Assembly: GCA_014885115.2 (NCBI GenBank)
Contig: WKLE02003402.1
Location: 924-17,031, forward strand
DNA from: Asterionellopsis glacialis
Taxonomy: Eukaryota; Bacillariophyta; Plagiogrammaphyceae; Rhaphoneidales; Asterionellopsidaceae
Length of the DNA stretch: 16,108 nucleotides
Reading direction: 5' to 3'
In this document: positions 1 through 9,400 of the stretch, one piece after another
Numbering within the stretch: position 1 is the first letter of the stretch
Layout of the letters: each line of letters begins with the position of its first letter
Translations under genes and position numbers: made by a program
Notes under the pieces: model-generated
What the model saw: only the letters and a program-made list of their open reading frames with translations
What the model was told of the DNA's origin: nothing
Database searches by the model: none

Positions 1-300
1 GATGGTACCTCCCCCCAACGTTTTCGACAAGTTTTTTCATCATGGAATACTTGGGTCATCATATTCTTCGTACATGAATGCATTTTCACTGGCAATTTTT
101 CAAAAATAATATTGAAAAGGAGTGATAGCTCATAACCTCACCACGCACTGACCCTCCCGCTAGAGTCTACCTGTGGTTCAGGAATCTCACGCATCCATGG
201 ATATTTCAGGGTCTGAATCTTGCGTATCCCACATTCCGTTCCATAAATTTCTTCCGATTACAAACTTTCTTTTGTTATCAACAACCAAGTCAATATCAAG
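1..300. other. Upstream region of pyruvate kinase 1
   Basis: No gene is visible here. The stretch holds a six-C run near the left edge, moderately AT-rich DNA, and a C/T- and A-rich stretch just before the ATG at 301 that probably includes the 5' untranslated leader. A short ATG-less reading frame overlaps the start of the kinase gene but has no recognisable protein character. I see no convincing TATA box; a promoter is inferred only from position. Confidence 0.5.
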
Positions 301-1991
301 ATGCAGTCTCAAGGAACTTTCGGCTCAAGTGGACCTGAACTTCGCGGTTCCAACATTACTTTAGCTAAGATCACTAAGGAAACCGAGATCGGCAATCGTC
401 AAACCAAGATTGTCTGTACACTTGGACCAGCATGCTGGGAAGTCAGTCAATTGGAAGAACTTATCGAAGCTGGAATGAGCGTTGCTCGTTTCAACTTTTC
501 TCACGGCGACCACGAGGGACACAAGGCTTGCCTCGATCGTCTCAGAGAGGCTGCTGCCAACAAGAACACTCATGTTGGTAAGTCATTTGAATAGTTTTCG
601 TCAACTGCGAGATACATTTGTAGTATATACTGTAAACACGACCAATGACCGATTTTGACAGAAATCCTTCTTCAAATGTCACATCATGAAATCCTAACTT
701 ACGCCGCTGATTCTTTTTCACCCTTTTAGCTGTTTTGTTGGATACCAAGGGACCTGAAATCCGTTCTGGATTCTTTGCCGATGGAGCCAAGAAGATTGAT
801 CTTGTCAAGGGTGAATCTATTGTTCTTACCGCTGACTACTCCTTCTTGGGTGACAACAAAAAACTTGCATGCTCTTACGGATCAATTGCCTCCTCTGTAA
901 CCCCTGGTCAATCTATCTTGGTTGCTGATGGTTCTCTTGTTCTCACTGTCCTCAGCTGCGATGTTGAATCCAGGGAAGTCACATGTCGTATTGAGAACAA
1001 CGCATCCATTGGTGAGCGTAAGAACATGAACCTTCCTGGTGTTGTTGTTGACCTTCCCACTCTCACAGAAAAAGATATTCGCGATATCCAGGAATGGGGT
1101 GTCAAAAATGGCGCTGACTTCATCGCCGCTTCTTTCGTTCGCAAGGCCAGTGATGTACACAAAATCCGCGAAGTCCTCGGAGAGGAGGGAAAAGATATTC
1201 AGGTTATCTGCAAAATCGAGAATCTTGAAGGTCTCGAAAACTACCCCGATATCCTTGCCGCTACCGACGGAATCATGGTTGCCCGTGGTGACTTGGGTAT
1301 GGAAATCCCCCCCGAAAAGGTTTTCTTGGCCCAGAAGATGATGATTCGTGAGGCCAACATCGCCGGAAAGCCCGTCATTACCGCAACCCAAATGCTTGAG
1401 TCTATGATCAACAACCCCCGCCCTACCCGTGCCGAGTGTTCCGATGTTGCCAATGCTGTCCTTGATGGAACCGACTGTGTCATGCTTTCTGGAGAAACCG
1501 CCAATGGTGAACACCCTACTGCTGCTGTCAGTATCATGGCCCACACATGTTGCGAGGCTGAGTCTGCTGTCAACTTCGACTCCCTTTACCAAGCTGTCCG
1601 TAACTCCACCCTCAGTAAATACGGACATCTCAGTACATCTGAATCTATTGCCTCATCTGCTGTCAAAACTGCCATTGATGTCAATGCTAAGGCTTTAATT
1701 GTCTGCTCTGAATCTGGTGCCACTGCTTCCCAGGTTGCTAAGTTCCGCCCCGGACGCCCTGTTACTGTATTGACAACTTCTGCTCGCGCTGCTCGCCAAT
1801 GTTATGGTGTCTTGAAGGGTATGAAGAGTACAATCCTTCCTTCCCTCCAAGATACTGAACGTCTTGTCAATGATTGCATTGAACAATTCAAGAAGGATGG
1901 AATTGCCAAGAGTGGCGATGCTATTGTTGTTGTTCACGGCACACACGCTCGCGTTGGAGGTACCAACGTCATGCGTATCCAATATGCTTAA
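301..1991 (+). CDS. Pyruvate kinase (copy 1), two exons, 512 residues
   Basis: Catalyses the last step of glycolysis, phosphoenolpyruvate + ADP to pyruvate + ATP. Coding exons are 301-577 and 730-1991, joined in phase 1 across a GTAAGT...TTTAG intron. The product starts at the ATG at 301 and has the normal family length. Visible landmarks: [12 protein letters not shown] (35-46), ARFNFSHG (62-69, substrate-binding Arg63/Asn65), LDTKGPEIR (96-104), the PK signature around VICKIEN with catalytic Lys254 and metal-binding Glu256, [10 protein letters not shown] with Asp280, and [13 protein letters not shown] with Thr312. The Glu in TKGPEIR corresponds to Glu117 of the muscle enzyme, a marker of the K+-dependent type. 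The B domain occupies roughly 100-200. The C-terminal allosteric domain (about 355-512) keeps an SESGAT loop where some family members bind sugar phosphate. There is no leader peptide, so it is probably cytosolic. It is convergent with the paralogue at 2292-4245. Confidence 0.97.
578..729 (+). other. Intron of pyruvate kinase 1
   Basis: A 152-bp spliceosomal intron with donor GTAAGT and acceptor CTTTTAG. It interrupts a codon after its first base; splicing restores [10 protein letters not shown], the conserved pyruvate kinase sequence. An in-frame stop just inside the intron means unspliced RNA would give a truncated 97-codon product. The paralogue has an intron at the same codon and phase. 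Confidence 0.95.
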
Positions 1992-2291
1992 ATACAGCAT
2001 AGATAGCCAAGAAAAAGTTAGATAAAAAAGAGTTAAATGTTAGTTTTGCAGATTCCATTTTATCTGATTCCTACTCTAAATTGTGTGTCCTCATTTCAGC
2101 AAACCTGCGGTCGGATCACATGCGTTTGAGACATTGGAAGTAATGATCTTTTAGCATCACCGTATTTTCGAGTGTGCGAAATATAAGAAAAGGAAAAGAA
2201 TTTGAATTATTTTCAATTTGTGCATGGTCACCATAGGAACTGTTATATAATTTTGGAATTATCGACTAAAACTTAAAAAATGAGTATCAAA
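1992..2291. other. Convergent spacer between the two pyruvate kinase genes
   Basis: 300 bp holding the 3' ends of both genes. It is AT-rich with A/T runs on both strands, as expected for 3' untranslated and polyadenylation regions. I see no ORF of note, RNA gene or strong hairpin. Confidence 0.6.
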
Positions 2292-4245
2292 TTATTTTGA
2301 GGGGGACGAAGGAAGTTTGATTCCTTGTTTCAAATGTCCATGGGCCTGGTCGCGTCCAGCATGGTGAGCTGATAGATCACTTTCTTCACCCTCACCTGCT
2401 TCGTCCCAATAATGAGATAACACGTAACGGACTTGTACTTGGTCATTTGCACCAACTCCATAGGTTCTTCCGCACATGACGACCATTGGATCACCTTCCT
2501 TGGCAATACCAGCCTTTTCAACAGCCAAGCACACCTCTGCCAACAAATTCTCAACGTCTTCAAGGGTGTCTACAACGAAACCGTACACTCCCTTATAGAC
2601 ACCTGTTACTTGCCGTGCTACCTGTGCTGAGGGCGTCAAGCACACGATAAGACGTCCAGGGCGGAACTTGGCCACTATATTAGATTCATCAGAATATAAT
2701 GAAGCAGATGAGAAATATTTTTTTGAGATAAGAAAACAGCAACCACTGAATAGCTATGAGAAAATGCAGTGAGCAACTTACAGTAACGAGCAGAATTTCC
2801 GCTTTCAGATAGAACGACAACCAACTTGGCATCAATATCAATAGCAGTTTTACAAGCAGATGATGCAAGAGATTCACCAGGCGTAAGCATGTGGCGGCGG
2901 ACAACGGTGTTACGAATGCTTTGATAGAGAACGTTAAAGTTTTGGCTTGATTCAGCCTCGGCGCAGGTACGGGCCATCACCCTCACACTGGACGATCGTT
3001 GAAGAGACATATGGCAAAAAAAAAATGTCAGATGGGACAAACATAAAAAATCAAACGACCCGGAGAGTAAACTTACGCTTGTTCAAAGTATGGACCATTA
3101 GCAGTTTCGCCAGAAAGCATAACTGCATCAGTTCCATCATAACATGCATTTGCAACATCAGAACATTCAGCGCGAGTCGGACGAGGGTTGTTGATCATAG
3201 ACTCAAGCATTTGAGTTGCGGTAATGACCGGTTTGCCTGCAACATTGGCCTCACGAATCATCATCTTCTGCGCCAGAAAAACCTTGCTGGGAGGAATTTC
3301 CATTCCCAAATCACCTCGGGCAACCATGACCCCGTCTGTGGCGAGAAGAATCTCATTGTAATTCTCCAAACCCTCAAGGTTTTCGATCTTACTGATGATT
3401 TTGATATTCTGACCTCCATTCTCGTTAAGAAGCTTTCGGATCAGGGTGACGTCGCTTGCCTTACGGACAAAAGAGGCAGCGACAAAATCAACACCGTTCT
3501 TAATACCAAAATTCACGATATCATTGATATCCTTTTCAGTAACAGTTGGCAAGTCAACAACAACACCAGGAAGGTTCATATTCTTACGCTCACCAATAGA
3601 GGCGTCGTTCTCAATGCGACAAGCAACTTCACTGGCATCAACATCACAGCTAAGTACAGTGAGGACAAGGGAGCCATCAGCAACTAAAATAGACTGACCA
3701 GGGGTTACCGAAGTTGCAATCGATGCATACGAGCATGCAAGCTTTTTGCTGTTTCCCAAAAAGGAATAGTCAGCAGTGAGAGTGAGAGTCTCACCTTTAA
3801 CAAGGTCAATCTTCTTTGCACCGTCGGCAAAGAATCCAGAGCGAATTTCGGGTCCCTTGGTATCCAAAAGTACACCTGTTTACAGACATGAAATAGAAAG
3901 AAAAGTCGGATAAGATTTATGATAGATTGTCATAGCCTTGCTAGGTTGTTTCAAATAATTATGGCAGCACTTACCAACGTTAGCATTTTTATTGCTAGCG
4001 GCTTGTCTAAGGCGGTCAAGACAAGCTTTGTGACCTTCATGGTCACCGTGCGAAAAGTTGAAGCGGGCTACATTCATGCCGGCATCGATGAGAGTCTCGA
4101 GCTGATCAACATCCCAGCAAGCAGGCCCCAATGTACAAATGATCTTTGTTCTGCGGTCTTTGACAACTGTGGGCTTTTTTACCGTGTCGATGCTGATGAA
4201 GGCTCCGGAGAGTGTAGGAACATCAGCGGTGTTGGAAACGCTCAT
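2292..4245 (-). CDS. Pyruvate kinase (copy 2), four exons, 552 residues, C-terminal extension
   Basis: Second pyruvate kinase. Exons in transcript order: 4245-3975, 3875-3077, 2987-2782, 2674-2292. Every junction has a GTAAGT donor and an AG acceptor and keeps frame. The start is the ATG at 4245 (MSVSNTADV); frame-open codons further upstream lack an ATG. Catalytic sequence is intact: [12 protein letters not shown] (33-44), [16 protein letters not shown] (K+-dependent type Glu), [34 protein letters not shown]. After GETANG the allosteric domain diverges strongly from copy 1; its loop reads SESGNS rather than SESGAT. The protein continues about 42 residues past the usual end (after VQVRYV) with an acidic then His/Lys-rich tail ending PSSPSK. 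No leader, so probably cytosolic. The first intron matches that of copy 1, showing duplication; the other two are private. It has no frameshift and reads as functional. Confidence 0.94.
2675..2781 (-). other. Intron 3 of pyruvate kinase 2
   Basis: A 107-bp intron, donor GTAAGT and acceptor ATATAG, phase 1. Splicing gives SARY-L-AKFRPGR, matching the family. It is absent from copy 1. Confidence 0.9.
2988..3076 (-). other. Intron 2 of pyruvate kinase 2
   Basis: An 89-bp intron, donor GTAAGT and acceptor TCCAG, phase 2. Splicing joins ...[12 protein letters not shown]. It lies a few codons after the GETANG motif, right where similarity to copy 1 drops; copy 1 has no intron here. Confidence 0.9.
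3876..3974 (-). other. Intron 1 of pyruvate kinase 2
   Basis: A 99-bp intron, donor GTAAGT and acceptor AAACAG, phase 1. It lies at the same codon and phase as the only intron of copy 1 but with unrelated length and sequence, so the position is ancestral to the duplication. Confidence 0.93.
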
Positions 4246-4560
4246 CTTTGCTTTTTTTATGGTGTTTAAGAAAAGTTTGAAGTTTGCGATGTGCTGCCTA
4301 AGAAAGCTATATGACAACTTTAGTGAGAAAGCTCAATTCGTAATTGATTATTACGGTATCGGTACTCTAAGATGCAGAAAAGATGGTTCCTTTCGCCTTG
4401 AAAGAGAGCTTTTGTGGTTCACGTTTGAAATTTCCTGATTTCGTTGATGCCGAGATTCCCCACAAAAACGTCACTATCTCGAATCATCATCACATGCACT
4501 TTCAATGCGCTACTTTGATTTTTTTAGGTCCGGAACTTTGCGGGGTGATGAACATCTATA
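4246..4560. other. Upstream region of pyruvate kinase 2
   Basis: Upstream DNA of the minus-strand kinase gene. Near the ATG it is A-rich on the coding strand (a run of seven A residues just before GCAAAGATG), which resembles a 5' leader. Frames on the plus strand here are partly antisense to exon 1 and look like chance openings. No confident promoter element. Confidence 0.45.
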
Positions 4561-4772
4561 GTTGGTTTGCTCTTCTATCATTTATACATAACATCAAGTA
4601 CAATTCATTGTACAGTACAAGATATTGTAGGTATCGTCTACCTGTGATGTGGAGATAAAGCGAACTTAGGACCACCGTAGAACTACGCGTACTACAGACA
4701 GTTCTCTTAGGTGACCTAATTTCCATTGCCGATTGATTACCCAGTATTTGGAATGGCGGGATAGAAGACAAC
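4561..4772. repeat. Possible small inverted-repeat element (MITE or solo-LTR-like)
   Basis: A 212-bp segment less AT-rich than its flanks. It starts GTTGGTTTGCTCTTCTATC and ends GATAGAAGACAAC: a perfect 9-bp inverted pair (4571-4579 with 4760-4768) and an outer GTTG/CAAC pair, offset by six extra bases on the left. Inside are small palindromes, including GTACAAT-TC-ATTGTAC at 4598-4613. On the minus strand it begins TGTTG, as many Copia-type LTRs do. I could not find a convincing target-site duplication. An 83-codon minus-strand ORF across it has no recognisable content. Very tentative. Confidence 0.25.
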
Positions 4773-5794
4773 ATCAATTTATTATTTTCTACTTCGTACG
4801 TAACCATTTCTGGGAGTTTTAGAGTCTAGCTTGTTTTTCGTCATAACTTTTCAGAAAATAAGTTGATTTTTGAAGTAGATCTTTCCTTTTCAAATGCGGA
4901 TAATACTCTGCATGTTCATGAATAACTACGGAAATTTTAAAGTTGTAGTTGTTTTGATTCGAGGAAAAAAGCTTTCTAGGTTAGATGTATTTCCGAATTT
5001 GTGCTAAAGGTATGTTTGAGAATGATCAAATGCAGAGACAAAATCTTTCAAATAAAAAATTTAGGCATTTTATTCCTACATTTCTTCAGGACATGAACAT
5101 TCGAAGAAGAAGGGCTTTTCCAAATACCAAGAAGAGAATTAGATCCTATTCCTGCCTAACCCTTGCGGGAGTTTCAGCTGTATGCGATATGTAAAAAAAT
5201 CATAATTGGAATCGCTTAAAGAATCAGTAGGTTTTCCGGTTGAATCTCTCCAAAGAATTTTTTATCTGAAAAAAAATCGTTGCCAGGTTACAATTTTAAA
5301 AAAGTATTTTTCACATAGCTTCGACAAACGATGACAAACGATGACAAACTCACAATGCATGCTCCTAAAACATTAATTGATGCATCTTCTTGGCGCCAAC
5401 TAAACAACGATAAACTCATAATAGGTATGACATAATCTGCTATTGTTTTCGATGAATTCCCTACACTCAGATTTCACGTTCAGTTACTTCTTGTGTTTTC
5501 GATTCCTAGAAAATAATATGAGCGCAATCCTCGATTGCATAGTTTACATCAAAAATTATTCCCTTAGTTAGTTCTAGAGAAATTAAATTTGACAGTGTCC
5601 ACTGAATTTCCAAGAGGTAAAGAATTCGGGGTTTAAATGAGGAAAAAATAATAAGACAAACACCAAATAAAAATCGACATTTGAAAAAAGAGATACTCCT
5701 TGCTCTTAATCTGCAACTGCAGTAATTTTAATTTATGACATAAAAAAGGTGTGTCCCAACCTTGTAGCTTTCTAGCATAACAGATAAGTAGCTG
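4773..5794. other. AT-rich intergenic region without a recognised gene
   Basis: About 1 kb of AT-rich DNA between PK2 and the LRR gene. One 69-codon ORF (4985-5194, +) starts at an ATG but is Lys/Arg/Phe-rich, has no domain I recognise, and is short enough to be chance. A 10-bp tandem repeat lies at 5321-5350. No tRNA-like or rRNA-like sequence was noticed. Confidence 0.5.
5321..5350. repeat. 10-bp tandem repeat, three copies
   Basis: Three adjacent 10-mers: TCGACAAACG, ATGACAAACG, ATGACAAACT, each differing by one or two bases. A small tandem repeat in intergenic DNA; function unknown. Confidence 0.8.
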
Positions 5795-5916
5795 TACCTG
5801 GTAAAGTTCCTAATATATATAATATAATTTACCAGGTAAGGTACAGGTACCTACCTACCTGGTACCTGTAAGGTTATCCTAATGTTACTTGTACCTGTAC
5901 AGGTACCAGTACTGGT
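5795..5916. repeat. Cluster of GTACC/GGTAC palindromes and hairpins
   Basis: Within about 120 bp: an 11-bp perfect stem TACCTGGTAAA (5795-5805) with its complement at 5828-5838 around a TA-rich 22-nt loop; a 10-bp perfect stem TACAGGTACC (5842-5851) with 5861-5870 around TACCTACCT; a perfect 16-bp palindrome GTACCTGTACAGGTAC (5891-5906); and an overlapping 12-bp palindrome ACCAGTACTGGT (5905-5916). Related ACTGGT, GGTACC and GTACAG units continue to about 6090. It lies 540-660 bp before the LRR gene start. It could be a regulatory cluster, a structured transcript or the end of a decayed element; the sequence does not decide. Confidence 0.7.
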
Positions 5917-6455
5917 GCACTGGTTTATGGTACAACATAAGTAGATGAGTACGAATACCGTATTTTTTTTATCGGATTTTCTTCCTGTGGAGACTGTCGT
6001 CCGTACAAACTTCTTCAGTACAAATACTTTAAAAATTAAATTTGAAAAAGGTACCTGCTAGTGAACCGCCAGTAGGTGCACGGGGGTACAGTTCTAATTA
6101 TTATTGTTGACATGTGGGTTCTGAGTATTGCACTAGATATTTATTTACAAGTAATAGATATATTTTCCATAATATTATTTTTGATATAAGTACTGTATGA
6201 GTAGCGTTATTTGTTATTCTTTTTCGTTGACGCGACGCCAGATCCAGTTAATCAAATCTAGTCACGATTGTAAGTAGAGCCATGGAAAAGAAAAAATAAT
6301 ACCCCGGAGAGTAATTAATAACACAAAGAGCATTATTTTTTGTACTGGTGCTGTCCTGCTGTGAACTCACAGTCACAGCAGCACACGAAGAGCGCGATCA
6401 ACCAGAACTCTGACGACGTAGTTGAATAGACCTAGTCCTTGTGTATTGTAGAACT
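5917..6455. other. Upstream region of the LRR gene
   Basis: About 540 bp of AT-rich DNA leading into the LRR gene. Scattered GGTACC/GTACAG words continue from the palindrome cluster. At 6355-6385 there is a short self-complementary stretch (TGCTGTCCTGCTGTGAACTC followed by ACAGTCACAGCAGCA) that could fold in the 5' leader. No clear TATA box. Confidence 0.45.
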
Positions 6456-9400
6456 ATGTCGTCCGAAGAATATGTAACGGATGAACCAGAGGATAATGAG
6501 ACAGTGGCGACAGTCGAGGAAGGATCAGTAGTCGAAAGCAGTCTGTCGAATTTGATTGATGAAGATCCGTACTCAAATGAAACAGTTCAAACTATTAAGG
6601 ACTTGATGTCAAGATGGAAATTGCTTTGGCCGATACCGGAAGGAAGTGAATGTTCTGTAGGCGATGGCTCTTCTGTATTTTCTGACTCCGTTGCAACGTG
6701 AGTAGTAAATGTTTTTTCAAAAATGCAATGGATCATTCATTTTCACTCTTAAGGGAATTTCTTATCCTTGGTTTTATTGCTTATTCTCTTTCTTCGCTAT
6801 TTGGACGACGATCTCTGTTGCTGCACAGTTTTTCAGTATCATCATCAATAAAAGGTCCTACACCAGATAAAAAGACCAGCAAATCTTTCTTTACAATCTT
6901 GGCACAAGAGAAGATTGAACTGAAGGAAATCCATGGCATGCTAGAAACATACCCCGCTCTACTAAGAACAAAAATGAAAAGTGATCGCCGTCTCCCATTA
7001 CATGTGGCTTGCGCACAGAAGTTTCCTTCTTTAAATTACTCAGGAAATGTTTTAGATTATGTAAACGCTTTAGTGACTGATGTTGCTGACCGATGGGCAC
7101 TCATCAGAACTCTTGCAGTATCTCACACTAAAGGTTGTTCAAAAACTGATAAATCCGGCGATCTACCAGTCCATTTGTTAGCACGAAACTTCTTGCAATG
7201 GGAAGAAGAATGGAAAACCGTTATATCTACGGACCTTGCACAAGTGAAAGTCACTTCATCTGACGTCGCTGTCTTTACTAGATTATATCAAACAATGGCA
7301 ATGTGTATAGACCTTGTTCTTCAACCCATTATTTCAAACCGAGAATTGATACGTATTGGTGGAAGTGTCGGGAATATGTTACCACTTCACATTGCTGCTA
7401 CATTCGGTGTTTCATTTGATGTATTTCAACAAATACTTGAGGGATTTCCTATTGCTGCTGCGAAACCCTGCGAGCTGACTGGTGATTTGACAAGCTGCGA
7501 TGTTCACAACGCAACACCTTTGGACTTGCTTGATCGTACGCGTTCTCTACCTTTGCAAGAACCTGTAACTTTAGAAAATCCAGTAGATTTCTCAACTCCG
7601 ACGGACAGTCAAGACAATAAATTAGAGCGAAACACCGACGCTGAAGAACAAAATAATGATTCCCTCTCAACTAGAGAGAGTAGTACAAGTCTTACCAAGG
7701 AAAGTACTCAACCTGTGTCCCCGCCAAGTAGTGAATCAGATTACCCGGGAAAGAATGACCTTAATGTAACTGGCGAGGAAAACGATGGGAATCGAAAAAG
7801 TCATGCAGGTGCATCATCTGGGACCACGATTGCCCTTTCTAATTTTCTCGAATCGTCAAAAAGCCCAGCCATAGCTCGAACACCGGTTGCTCTCAAGCAG
7901 AAAGGAACGGCGACAAGTACCGCGATGGCAAAACCAATGGAGCGGATAGATGTTGAAGGACAAACGGAAAGCGCTGGTGAGCCCACCGAGATTAAAAAGT
8001 TACTACCTGATGAAGGAGTAGAAAAACAAGGGAAGCCTAATGTTGGAGAAGAGAATGATATAGGAGGCAGTGAAGCAACCTTTTCTGACAAAAATAAAGA
8101 AGAACACGGGGATGGAAGTCAGGAACTAAAAGTTGAAGCCAATAGATCCATCGCAGTTGCAAGCACAATAACTAGGGCTACGAGCTCTGCATCCAACGAT
8201 GCAGAAAAATCGAGTTGTTCTACCACCGACGCAACAAAAGTTCAAGCTGGACACCCCACACAAATACCAGATAAGAAAATTACTGAGGTAGCGTCGGTAA
8301 AATCAAAAAATAGGTCACACCCACAGAGTCGTGCAGAGGAGCAGAAGAAGAAGACAGGCAAAGCAATCGCTGTTGCAACAGGCCTTCCCGCAATAGCAGA
8401 AGAACCTACGAGTCCTGACAAAAAAGGTGACCACGATAATGCTACTAAGGAAGCAGAGCAAATCATGCAAGGTTTGATGTCATGGTGGTATGATCAGGCA
8501 GAAGAGAAATCTGTCGATAAGCTTCCCCAGACGTCTGCTTCTCTATCGGTGCAATCAGTAGAGGATCAAAAAGCAAATTTAGAAGCTGATATGCGCCGGG
8601 CAACTGGTTTGTCAAACGAGCAAATCGAAATTAGTAAGAAAACAGGCTTTGCTCTTGAATTTGCTATCGAGGGTTCTGAGTCTGGTGGTAGTGGACACCT
8701 TGGCTCCCAGCTTGATGCCAGAACAAATGCAAGAACCCTGGAGTCGTTTGATGACGATTCTGAATATACACAATCAGTGATCGCCGACGACCTGCAGTCA
8801 GTCAATTCCATGGTATCAGCACAACCAATTGATGAAACGTCCGCATATTCGTTTGATCCTTCCACACGACTTCTAGATACATCAACACATACAGAAGCAA
8901 CTGCTGAAATTGATGAGGACATTGCCAGGGTATGGAATCGAGTTTCTGGGCTGTCCTCCATTTCAACTCCTATTGATACAGTAGACGCTGAATCAGTCTC
9001 ATCCGGTACACATAAACCAAAATTAGTCACATTTCGATCGCCCCAAAGATTTGGTGTAGCAACTGCTTCTGGGAATACACCATTCGAAGCAGCACCGTTG
9101 TCTTCAGGTGCAGATGGAAAAAGTGTTGTTTCTGATCCATATGAAATAAAGAGCATCACGCCAGGATCCGATCAGCAAGATATAATCTTTGACCCATATG
9201 AAAAAAGGAACACCCCGGCACATATGGTGGCTGGACTGAGCCCACCCTCTATTGCGTACAGCAATGACCAGGGAAAAGAAGAAACTAAGGAGATGGAAAC
9301 TAATCCATTCGATAAATATTGTGATGTCCAGGTCAGGGATCACGATACAAGCACAGCAATCGTTCCCGTGGATGCGCTAATTGCTAGGAATCCCGAACAA

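Noticed and set aside
882..1628. A 248-codon minus-strand ORF inside pyruvate kinase 1
   Set aside because: Antisense shadow of a strongly conserved coding region; a related shadow (2947-3687, +) lies opposite PK2 only because the two kinases are paralogues. Neither has a plausible protein.
2947..3687. A 246-codon plus-strand ORF opposite pyruvate kinase 2
   Set aside because: Antisense to exons 2-3 of PK2 and crosses its intron; mirrors the shadow opposite PK1.
301..4245. Pyruvate kinase 2 as a pseudogene
   Set aside because: All splice sites are canonical, frame is intact and all catalytic residues are present, so it reads as functional despite divergence.
4556..4807. 83-codon minus-strand ORF with ATG
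   Set aside because: No recognisable domain; overlaps the possible inverted-repeat element and has no homology I can name. Could be a decayed element ORF but not supportable as a gene.
4985..5194. 69-codon plus-strand ORF with ATG
   Set aside because: Short, basic, no motif, in AT-rich intergenic DNA; consistent with chance.
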